Source of the DNA: Owenweeksia sp. TMED14
GTDB taxonomy: Bacteria; Bacteroidota; Bacteroidia; Flavobacteriales; Schleiferiaceae
NCBI GenBank assembly: GCA_949529985.1
Contig: CATIRS010000038.1
Coordinates: forward strand, 49,457 to 113,456
Length of the DNA: 64,000 nucleotides
Direction of reading: 5' to 3'
How positions within the stretch are numbered: position 1 is the stretch's first letter; every line of letters starts with the position of its first letter. Position numbers and translations under genes: made by a program. Positions 28,228 to 35,109 of the stretch are shown piece by piece. The notes beneath the pieces were generated by a model. The model made no database searches. It was given only the letters and a program-made list of their open reading frames with translations, and was not told the DNA's origin.

Positions 28228-29124
28228 TTAATATTTGGAGTTTTCAATTTCTGTCTTTGCATTGCTTTCTGGCAATATTTTTTTTAAATCTGTTTGTTGT
28301 TTTAACCAAGTGATCTGTCGCTTCGCATATTGCCTCGTATGTAGTGTTATACTTTTGATCAAATCAATTCTTGAGGCCTCTGGATTGCTATAGAATTCTT
28401 TATAACCTACAGTTTGCAGAGCTCTCAGGTCTTTATATGGAGCTAAACTTTTCACTTCTTTAACAAGACCAGAATCAAACATGCTTTGGGTTCGAGATGA
28501 GATACGTGATTCGAGAGCGTTCATTTCAGGCCAAATGGCATATTGGTGAATCGAAGCTTTAAAATTAGGTTCTAATTTTCTCTGAGTACGTTGACTTGAG
28601 TATTTTTTGCCAGATATTGAAATTATTTCTAGGGCTCTAATTACTCTTCGCGAATTTTTTAAATCGCAATTTTCTGCATAGATCGGATCAAGCTTGATTA
28701 ATTCTTTGATGAGAATGTTTGGATCTAATTTCCATTGAATTTCAAGTTTTTTTCTAAGATCTATATTTTCTGCTGGAAGTGAATCTGATTTGAATAAAAT
28801 AGACTTTGCGTAAAGTCCGCTACCACCAACAATTACTATTTCGCCATTTTTTTTTAATGAGGACTCTATATATTCCTTAGCCCAAGCAGCGAAAGAAACA
28901 GCAGTGGCAGGTTTGTGTATTGTATGGCTACCTATACCTATATGGTGAACTTCTTTTAACTCTTCTAGGCTGGGTCTGGCGACTCCAATATTTAGTTCCT
29001 TATAAATCTGTCTTGCGTCACAACTTAGTATTTCGCAGTCACGTTCCTTAGCCCACTCAATAGCCATTCTAGTTTTTCCAGAGGCTGTGGGTCCATGAAT
29101 CATCCAAATATGCGATCTATTCAT
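28228..29124 (-). CDS. miaA: tRNA dimethylallyltransferase
   Basis: A 298-residue enzyme that prenylates adenosine-37 of tRNAs reading U-starting codons. The P-loop GPTASGKT (11-18) is followed by LSCDARQIYKELNIG and the IVGGSGLYAKSI motif. RRVIRALEI and LQTVGYKEF with the final QYAKRQITWLK are diagnostic. It starts a four-gene leftward operon miaA-lpxK-gatB-lipoprotein. A degenerate -7 box (TACCTTCG) lies near the start. Confidence 0.95.
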   Translation of the reverse strand: MNRSHIWMIHGPTASGKTRMAIEWAKERDCEILSCDARQIYKELNIGVARPSLEELKEVHHIGIGSHTIHKPATAVSFAAWAKEYIESSLKKNGEIVIVGGSGLYAKSILFKSDSLPAENIDLRKKLEIQWKLDPNILIKELIKLDPIYAENCDLKNSRRVIRALEIISISGKKYSSQRTQRKLEPNFKASIHQYAIWPEMNALESRISSRTQSMFDSGLVKEVKSLAPYKDLRALQTVGYKEFYSNPEASRIDLIKSITLHTRQYAKRQITWLKQQTDLKKILPESNAKTEIENSKY

Positions 29125-29173
29125 TTTACGAAGGTAAACGTGAGAGGGTTACTTCTTTGTAACTTGTAGTTAA

Positions 29174-29470
29174 ATGATGGCAAAAAACAAGACTAAATGT
29201 TCTGATATTGAAAGGAATTCTCTAAATAATTTAGAATTTCTTAGTGATGATATATTACTTTATGTTGACGAACGTAATTCCCGTCAAAAAAAGCTTCAGG
29301 AAGCAACATTTTTGGGTAATCTAGAAGAAAAAAAAGTAATGATTGAGTTTGTTAGTAATAAAGGTTGTCATGTAATTCATACAACTTTATGGGCTTTTAC
29401 GAGTGATTGGGTAGTTTTTAAGGAAAGTCAGCGCATACCTACTAGATCGATTCGGAAGGTTTATTTTTAA
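29174..29470 (+). CDS. Conserved hypothetical small protein (98 residues)
   Basis: A soluble 98-residue protein of unknown function. The N-terminal third is charged and Lys/Asn rich. The C-terminal part has a beta-rich pattern (EKKVMIEFVSNKGCHVIHTTLWAF ... KESQRIPTRSIRKVYF). The repeated idea of a metabolite- or RNA-binding-like beta sheet ending in IPxRSIxxxxF is one I associate with small Bacteroidota proteins, but I cannot name a family. Two adjacent ATGs (29174, 29177) could start it. Its stop overlaps the convergent pRiA4b-like gene by 4 nt. Confidence 0.6.
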   Translation: MMAKNKTKCSDIERNSLNNLEFLSDDILLYVDERNSRQKKLQEATFLGNLEEKKVMIEFVSNKGCHVIHTTLWAFTSDWVVFKESQRIPTRSIRKVYF

Positions 29471-29973
29471 TATCCATCGGATGAAAATCCGTCATTCAGA
29501 TCCTCTTTATCATATCCATATTCTTCTTCATCATCCTCTGCCGTGAATCCACCTTGACCTTCAAACTCTGGTTCTGGAGCTTTTTCTGGACGTTCTCCAT
29601 ATTTAAGAACAATTTCTGGATTCGTTACATCGTTTTCTGAAAAACGAATAAACTCTATCATGAAAGTCCACATGGATAAAAAATCATAGACAAAAATAAG
29701 TCTAGCTCCCGCTTTTCCTAGGATATCATCACATTTAAAATTACCCATAGAACCAATATTTTTTGGGTCCATCGCAATCAATGGGATCTCTTCTAACTGA
29801 ACCCAGCTGTCGTCTGTTTTGTAAAATGAACCTAATTGTCCATTTTCTAAATCATAGGCTTTCACTATTTCCAAATGTAGATCTTCCAAGGTACTCGAAC
29901 CCGGTATTAAAATATCGCGGAAAACGTCTTCCTTGCAATTTAAAATCGCTCTTACAATAAGTGGTTTACTCAT
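29467..29973 (-). CDS. Plasmid pRiA4b ORF-3-like family protein
   Basis: A 168-residue protein matching the pRiA4b ORF-3 (IS1096 passenger TnpR-like) fold family, which is usually chromosomal in Bacteroidota despite its name. Visible marks are the opening VRAILNCKEDVFRDILIPGSSTLEDLHLEIVKAY, GSFYKTDDSW, and KAGARLIFVYDFLSMWTFMIEF. An acidic tail (EDDEEEYGYDKEDLND) ends it. The function is unknown. It lies 2 nt after cca, as the last gene of ruvX-dapD-cca. Confidence 0.8.
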   Translation of the reverse strand: MSKPLIVRAILNCKEDVFRDILIPGSSTLEDLHLEIVKAYDLENGQLGSFYKTDDSWVQLEEIPLIAMDPKNIGSMGNFKCDDILGKAGARLIFVYDFLSMWTFMIEFIRFSENDVTNPEIVLKYGERPEKAPEPEFEGQGGFTAEDDEEEYGYDKEDLNDGFSSDGY

Positions 29974-29975
29974 CT

Positions 29976-31379
29976 TTAATTTTTAATAATTCCTTTTTTT
30001 TCAGCATAATCAAATGCCAAATCTTTTGCAGCCTCGAAGGTATTTGAGATTTGCCCATCAAGAACAGCTTCTCGAATGATGGCTTTAATAATGCCAATTT
30101 CTTTTCCAGGTTCCATATTAAACCATTTCATAAGTTGGATTCCATCAACTGGTGGTTGCCAATTTCGCAGTTTATCTCGCTTCTCTACTTCAATAAGCCT
30201 ACTTCGAACTATTTGAAAATTTTCAAGATATTTTTTCTTTCGTTTTGGATTTTTAGTGGTGATGTCAGCTTCGCAAAGAGCCATTAAAAATTCGATGCTA
30301 TTTCCGGCGTCAAACAATAGTCGTCTCACAGCACTTTCAGTGGCTAAATCGCTAGATACTGCTATTGGTCGTGAGCTCATTCGTATAAGTTTAACTACTA
30401 ATTGTAATCGATCATCCAGAGGGAGAGATAGTCTTTTAAAAATATTTTTGGCCATTTTTCCGCCGAGAAACTCATGTCCGTGAAATGTCCATCCTATCGA
30501 TTCAACAAACTTCTTTACCGGTGGTTTTCCGATATCATGAAGAAGTGCTGACCATCTGTGCCATAAGTTTTCTGAGGATTTAGATAAATTATCGACGACT
30601 TCAAGAGTATGCCAGAAATTATCTTTGTGCATGTGTCCTTCTATTTCATCCACTCCTTCTAATTCATATACTTCTGGAATTATCAAGCGCATTAATTCCG
30701 ATTTTTGAAGGAGAGAAAGTCCAATTGAAGGAACTTTACATGACAATATTTTATTTAATTCAGAATGTATTCTTTCAGCTGATAAAATGGATACTCTTTC
30801 AGCACTTCTTTTGATTCCATCGAAAGTATTTGCATCAATTTTGAAATTTAGCTGTGAGGCAAAACGAATAGCTCGAAGCATACGTAAAGGATCATCTGCA
30901 AATGTTTTTTCTGGATTTAAAGGCGTTCGAATAATTTTTTTTGTTAAGTCATCTTTTCCATTAAAAGGATCTTGAAGTTCCCCCCAATTTATTTTATTTA
31001 AGCCATATGCCATGCTATTAATAGTGAAGTCTCTCCTGTATTGATCTTCTTCCAAAGTTCCCGGCTTTACGTTTGGTTTTCTTGAATCAGAGGCATAACT
31101 CTCTGATCTAGCTTGAACAAATTCAATGTCCATTTTATTGAACTTAAAATGTGCAGTTCCAAATTTTTTAAAAGTAGAGACTTTTCCCGCTTTAAGACGA
31201 CTAGATGATCTTTTAGCTACTTCTAGAGCATCTCCAACAACAACAATATCAATATCCATTGAATTATCTCGTTTCAATAGTTGGTCCCTTACCCATCCAC
31301 CAATAACAAAACATGGAGCATTCATTTCATCGGAAACAGCTCCAACAGTCTTAAATATATCTTGATTTAATATGTCCAT
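29976..31379 (-). CDS. cca: CCA tRNA nucleotidyltransferase with HD domain
   Basis: A 467-residue class II nucleotidyltransferase that adds or repairs the CCA end of tRNAs. The N-terminal catalytic domain has GGWVRDQLL and DIDIVVVGDA (the two Asp metal ligands), with RRDFTINSMAYGL and DPLRMLRAIRFASQL behind. An HD phosphohydrolase domain follows (HKDNFWHTLEVVDNL, LLHDIGKP). This head-plus-HD architecture is usual in Bacteroidota. It starts 8 nt after dapD's stop. Confidence 0.93.
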   Translation of the reverse strand: MDILNQDIFKTVGAVSDEMNAPCFVIGGWVRDQLLKRDNSMDIDIVVVGDALEVAKRSSSRLKAGKVSTFKKFGTAHFKFNKMDIEFVQARSESYASDSRKPNVKPGTLEEDQYRRDFTINSMAYGLNKINWGELQDPFNGKDDLTKKIIRTPLNPEKTFADDPLRMLRAIRFASQLNFKIDANTFDGIKRSAERVSILSAERIHSELNKILSCKVPSIGLSLLQKSELMRLIIPEVYELEGVDEIEGHMHKDNFWHTLEVVDNLSKSSENLWHRWSALLHDIGKPPVKKFVESIGWTFHGHEFLGGKMAKNIFKRLSLPLDDRLQLVVKLIRMSSRPIAVSSDLATESAVRRLLFDAGNSIEFLMALCEADITTKNPKRKKKYLENFQIVRSRLIEVEKRDKLRNWQPPVDGIQLMKWFNMEPGKEIGIIKAIIREAVLDGQISNTFEAAKDLAFDYAEKKGIIKN

Positions 31380-31387
31380 GTCAAGGA

Positions 31388-32203
31388 TTAAATGTCCATA
31401 CTATAATTGCGCAAAGCTTCATTTAACGAAGTTTTAAGGTTCGTGCTTTTTTTTCGTTTTCCAATTATAAGAGCGCATGGAACATGAAATTCCCCAGAAG
31501 GAAACTCTTTAGGGATACTACCAGGTATAACAACGCTGCGTGGTGGAATTTCGGCTTTAAATTCAATTTGTTTTTCTCCGCTGACATCAAATATTTTCGT
31601 GCTAGATGTGAGAACAACATTGGCTCCAAGCACTGCTTCCTTACCTACTCGAACCCCTTCAACTATGATACATCTGGATCCAATAAAGGCACCATCTTCT
31701 ATTATAACAGGTGAGGCTTGTAGAGGCTCAAGTACTCCACCTATCCCTACACCTCCACTTAAATGCACATCACTTCCTATTTGAGCACATGATCCGACAG
31801 TTGCCCATGTGTCTACCATTGTTCTTGCCCCTACATAAGCTCCAATATTGATATATGAGGGCATTAGAATAACATCACGGTCAATGAAAGCTCCATAACG
31901 AGCAACTGCATGAGGAACTACTCGAATTCCTTTTTCAGCATAGCCAGTTTTTAATTCTAATTTGTCATGAAATTCCATTGGTCCAGCTTCTTGTGTTTTT
32001 AATTCCCGAATTGGAAAGTATAGAACAACTGCTTTTTTTATCCACTCGTTCACTTTCCAGCCAGTTTTATTAGGCTCTGAAACACGAATTTCGCCAGAAT
32101 CTAGAAGCTCTATGACCTTATTTATAGCAGCTGAAGTGGCAGGGGTTCGGAGTAAATCACGATTGTCCCAGGCATCTTCTATTTGAACTTTTAATTCTTT
32201 CAT
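31388..32203 (-). CDS. dapD: 2,3,4,5-tetrahydropyridine-2,6-dicarboxylate N-succinyltransferase
   Basis: A 271-residue left-handed beta-helix acyltransferase of the succinylase branch of lysine and diaminopimelate synthesis. The hexapeptide-repeat region (INIGAYVGARTMVDTWATVGSCAQIGSDVHLSGG in segments) carries the active-site MVDTWATVGSCAQIG motif and the succinyl-CoA site GGVLEPLQASP. The length is standard. Its ATG overlaps the ruvX stop as ATGA. Confidence 0.95.
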   Translation of the reverse strand: MKELKVQIEDAWDNRDLLRTPATSAAINKVIELLDSGEIRVSEPNKTGWKVNEWIKKAVVLYFPIRELKTQEAGPMEFHDKLELKTGYAEKGIRVVPHAVARYGAFIDRDVILMPSYINIGAYVGARTMVDTWATVGSCAQIGSDVHLSGGVGIGGVLEPLQASPVIIEDGAFIGSRCIIVEGVRVGKEAVLGANVVLTSSTKIFDVSGEKQIEFKAEIPPRSVVIPGSIPKEFPSGEFHVPCALIIGKRKKSTNLKTSLNEALRNYSMDI

Positions 32204-32619
32204 TTTAAATTTTTTTGAGTGAGAAAACTGTCTAAAATTATACAGGCAGAAGCAGCGTCCAGTATTGATTTATTTCTTCGCACTCTAGCTTTAGCTCCTG
32301 ATATATGAGCTGCATGTGCAGCTATTTTTGATGTGAACCGCTCATCAATCCAAGTAATTTTCATGCTAGGCCAAAGTTCTTTTAATTCTTTTTGAATTTT
32401 TTTGGCAAAAAGAGTGCCATGGGTCTCACTGCCATCTAGTCGTTTGGGTTCTCCAATGATTATACCACGTATATTATCCGGTAAGTATCTTGATTTTAAG
32501 TGTTTTAACAGGTTCTCTGTCAGTACTGTTTCTACTGGAAAGGCTATTAAACCAAGTTCATCGGATTCTGCAATCCCGGTTCGTTTCCCTCCAACATCTA
32601 ATCCAAGCCAAATACCCAT
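32200..32619 (-). CDS. ruvX: Holliday junction resolvase-like protein (YqgF/RuvX)
   Basis: A 139-residue RNase H-fold protein. Motifs are GLDVGGKRTGIAESD (first acidic residue Asp8), GEPKRLDGSETH, and WIDERFTSKIAA with later Asp in LDAASACIILDS. The family processes the 5' end of pre-16S rRNA and was first proposed as a Holliday junction resolvase. It leads the operon ruvX-dapD-cca-pRiA4b and is divergent from def. Confidence 0.92.
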   Translation of the reverse strand: MGIWLGLDVGGKRTGIAESDELGLIAFPVETVLTENLLKHLKSRYLPDNIRGIIIGEPKRLDGSETHGTLFAKKIQKELKELWPSMKITWIDERFTSKIAAHAAHISGAKARVRRNKSILDAASACIILDSFLTQKNLK

Positions 32620-32624
32620 TCATG

Positions 32625-32632
32625 CAAAGGTA
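32625..32632 (-). promoter_or_regulatory. -7 promoter box of ruvX (TACCTTTG, minus strand)
   Basis: An exact TAnnTTTG match 5 nt before the ruvX ATG, implying a leaderless mRNA. It lies 11 bp from the outward-facing def box. Confidence 0.6.
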
Positions 32633-32643
32633 GTTAAGCGCTG

Positions 32644-32651
32644 TATCTTTG
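32644..32651 (+). promoter_or_regulatory. -7 promoter box of def (TATCTTTG)
   Basis: An exact match 15 nt before the def ATG at 32667. It is divergent from the ruvX box 11 bp away, so both promoters must share the same DNA. Confidence 0.6.
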
Positions 32652-32666
32652 CAGTAAATATTCCCC

Positions 32667-33239
32667 ATGGTATATCCTATCGTAGCATTTGGTTCTCCAA
32701 TACTTAAACGAGTATGTCACGAAGTTGATCCAACATCGGATGATACGAAGACTTTAATAGACGATATGTTTGAAACGATGTATGCATCAAAAGGAGTGGG
32801 CCTAGCGGCTCCTCAAATTGGAATGTCAAAACGTATTTTCGTCGTTGATGGCTCTCCTTTTTCAGAAGATGTAGAAGAGGAATTATCTGCTCAGTTAAAA
32901 AACTTTAAACGAGCTTTTGTTAATCCAGTTATTATTGATGAGACTGGAGATTCATGGTCCTATGAAGAAGGTTGTTTAAGCATTCCAGGAATTCATGAAA
33001 AAATATTTCGTTTAAGAGAAATTAGGTTTCGTAGTCAAAATAGCTCAGGTGATTGGATAGAGGAAAAATTATCTGGTTTATCTGCTAGAATTTTCCAACA
33101 TGAATACGACCACATTGAAGGGGTTTTATTCCCAGATAGAATGTCTCCGCTAAAAAGAAGAATGCTCCAAGGACGCTTGAAAAACATCTCAGTTGGGAAA
33201 GTTGACACAACTTATAGAATGAAATTGAATGTCAAATGA
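32667..33239 (+). CDS. def: Peptide deformylase
   Basis: A 190-residue metalloenzyme that removes the N-formyl group from new proteins. It carries all three signature motifs: GVGLAAPQIG (43-52), EGCLSIPG with metal ligand Cys103, and QHEYDH with His145, Glu146 and His149. The C-terminus is slightly extended, as often in Bacteroidota. Its stop overlaps the start of the next lipoprotein gene as ATGA (33236-33239). Confidence 0.97.
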   Translation: MVYPIVAFGSPILKRVCHEVDPTSDDTKTLIDDMFETMYASKGVGLAAPQIGMSKRIFVVDGSPFSEDVEEELSAQLKNFKRAFVNPVIIDETGDSWSYEEGCLSIPGIHEKIFRLREIRFRSQNSSGDWIEEKLSGLSARIFQHEYDHIEGVLFPDRMSPLKRRMLQGRLKNISVGKVDTTYRMKLNVK

Positions 33240-33775
33240 GTAAAAACTTTTTTTTTCTTTGCTTTATGACTTTAGGATTCTTAAACTGTAATCGCGCTCA
33301 CAATAAAGCTGAGAAACTTTTGAATACCATTCTTCTGGATTCAGAAAAATCAATAAAGTCTCCTCAAGACACTATTTTTTGGAAAAATAAATTAAATATT
33401 TTCAGTGATGCTGCTGATTGTTCTGAGAGTGATTCACTTTGGGCGCGTTATACAATGTTATCAGGCGATCTTCAAGCCACCATACCTGGTCGTGCATTAT
33501 TTGCAATTAGAAGTTATATGACATTACATGATTCTATTCCTAGCTCCAGTCAGGCTGCAATGGCACTTTTTTCAGCTGCTTTAGTATTTGAACAGCAATT
33601 AAATGATAGTCCTCGAGCAGTTCAAACTCTTTCTTTATTAATCGATACCTATCCAAAAACTAATTTTGCAGATAGGGCTTCGAAATATCGTGATATGCTC
33701 ATTTTTGGAAATGATTCCATTCTTTTGGAAAAAATTCATACATGGCAAGAAACATCTCAATCCCCCCCACTATGA
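33236..33775 (+). CDS. Predicted TPR-like lipoprotein of unknown function
   Basis: A 179-residue exported lipoprotein (MSKNFFFLCFMTLGFLNC, lipobox Cys18). The mature part is helical, with a pattern like tetratricopeptide or YfiO-type repeats (AMALFSAALVFEQQLNDSPRAVQTLSLLIDTYPKTNFADRA). This segment resembles the tail of outer-membrane assembly lipoproteins, but the protein is too short for BamD. The role is unknown. It is coupled by ATGA overlaps to def upstream and to the DUF5606 gene downstream. Confidence 0.7.
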   Translation: MSKNFFFLCFMTLGFLNCNRAHNKAEKLLNTILLDSEKSIKSPQDTIFWKNKLNIFSDAADCSESDSLWARYTMLSGDLQATIPGRALFAIRSYMTLHDSIPSSSQAAMALFSAALVFEQQLNDSPRAVQTLSLLIDTYPKTNFADRASKYRDMLIFGNDSILLEKIHTWQETSQSPPL

Positions 33776-34215
33776 AACCTATAAAAAATATTTTAGCAAT
33801 TAGCGGTCGTCAAGGTTTGTTCAATCTAATAACTCAGACTCGAACCGGTATTTTAGTAGAATCGCTTAATGATATGAAACGATTCACAATATCAGCTCAG
33901 CAGCAGGTTCATGCTTTGGATGAAATTGCAATTTATTGTAAAGAAGGAGAAAAGCCCATAAAAGATCTTTACGAAAAGATAGGTAAGTCATTAAATGGAG
34001 AAAAATCTGTTTCTCACAAAGCAAATAATCCGAAAATTTTGGCGGCGTTTACTAATCATGTTCCTGATTATGACGAAGATCGTGTTTATATCAGCGATAT
34101 GAAGAAATTTTTCAATTGGTATAATATGCTCTGTGGATATGGGTTTTTTTTAGTGGAAAAAGATGATGAAAAAGAAATAGATTTGGATATAAAAGACAAA
34201 GGAAGTGCGAGCTGA
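33772..34215 (+). CDS. DUF5606 family protein
   Basis: A 147-residue soluble protein strongly resembling the Bacteroidota-specific DUF5606 family. It opens KNILAISGRQGLFNLITQTRTGILVESL and continues with the conserved ALDEIAIY, LPDYDEDRVY-like VPDYDEDRVYISDMKKFFNWYN segments. The function is unknown. The ATG at 33772 overlaps the previous stop (ATGA), which is better than the longer frame opening at 33742. It overlaps mazG by 11 nt. Confidence 0.87.
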   Translation: MKPIKNILAISGRQGLFNLITQTRTGILVESLNDMKRFTISAQQQVHALDEIAIYCKEGEKPIKDLYEKIGKSLNGEKSVSHKANNPKILAAFTNHVPDYDEDRVYISDMKKFFNWYNMLCGYGFFLVEKDDEKEIDLDIKDKGSAS

Positions 34216-34978
34216 ATCCCTCAAGTCCTTTGATCGTCTGTTAACTATTATGGATGATTTACGAGAGAAATGTCCATGGGATAAAGAGCAAACAATACAC
34301 ACTCTGCGTAAGCTTACAATAGAAGAGACATATGAATTGGTAGATGCTATCGATTCAGGCGATTGGACTGAACTAAAGGGTGAGTTGGGTGATCTATTTC
34401 TTCACATGGTTTTTTACAGTAAAATAGCATCTGAAAATAAGGAATTTGACATTACTGATGTGCTTAATGATATTTGCGAGAAATTGATTCATCGTCATCC
34501 CCATATTTATGCGGATGTCGAGGCAAATGACTCAAAAAAAGTAAAAGAAAATTGGGAGGCTATCAAGTTAAAGGAGAATGGAGAGAAACAGAAATCTGTT
34601 CTTGAGGGAGTTCCTCAATCTCTTCCCGCGTTGGTTAAGGCGTTCCGACTTCAAGAGAAAGTCCAAGGAGTTGGCTTTGATTGGCCGGATTCTGAATCTG
34701 TTTGGGGGAAAGTTGAAGAAGAGATTGTCGAGTTTAGAAATCCGAAAAGCAGAGATAATGAACTAATGGAGCTTGGTGATTTGTTATTTAGCTTGGTTAA
34801 TTATGCGAAGCATCGGGGGTTGGACCCTGAGCAAGCGCTGGCTCTTAGCAATGCTAAATTCATTAATCGGTTCCAAAAAATGGAGCAAATATTAGTTCAG
34901 CAAAAAAAAAGCCCTATCGGAATCAATATTAAGGATTGGAATGAGCTTTGGGATGAAGCAAAGAAAGAATACCCGTAA
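34205..34978 (+). CDS. mazG: Nucleoside triphosphate pyrophosphohydrolase
   Basis: A 257-residue all-alpha NTP pyrophosphatase that cleans up abnormal nucleotides. It has two tandem MazG domains: the first contains CPWDKEQTIHTLRKLTIEETYELVDAI and GELGDLFLHMVF, the second VEEEIVEFR and ELGDLLFSLVNYAKHRGLDPE. The only start before the conserved region is GTG at 34205, inside the 3' end of the DUF5606 gene (11-nt overlap). This implies coupled translation. Confidence 0.94.
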   Translation: MRAESLKSFDRLLTIMDDLREKCPWDKEQTIHTLRKLTIEETYELVDAIDSGDWTELKGELGDLFLHMVFYSKIASENKEFDITDVLNDICEKLIHRHPHIYADVEANDSKKVKENWEAIKLKENGEKQKSVLEGVPQSLPALVKAFRLQEKVQGVGFDWPDSESVWGKVEEEIVEFRNPKSRDNELMELGDLLFSLVNYAKHRGLDPEQALALSNAKFINRFQKMEQILVQQKKSPIGINIKDWNELWDEAKKEYP

Positions 34979-35001
34979 TTACTTATTAAATACTAATGAA
35001 T

Positions 35002-35052
35002 GAATATGTAAATTAAACTTGTGGATAATATTCAAATTCATTTTACATATTC
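35002..35052. repeat. 11-bp perfect inverted repeat upstream of ppk
   Basis: GAATATGTAAA (35002-35012) and TTTACATATTC (35042-35052) form a perfect 11-bp inverted repeat with a 29-nt loop. It lies in the 131-nt gap between mazG and ppk. It could be an operator or a weak hairpin and is not a classic terminator. Confidence 0.35.
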
Positions 35053-35109
35053 TATTTTCCTTATTGAAAATATTTATTTAGGTCTATCCGTTGTTAATGA
35101 TTTTAAAAA

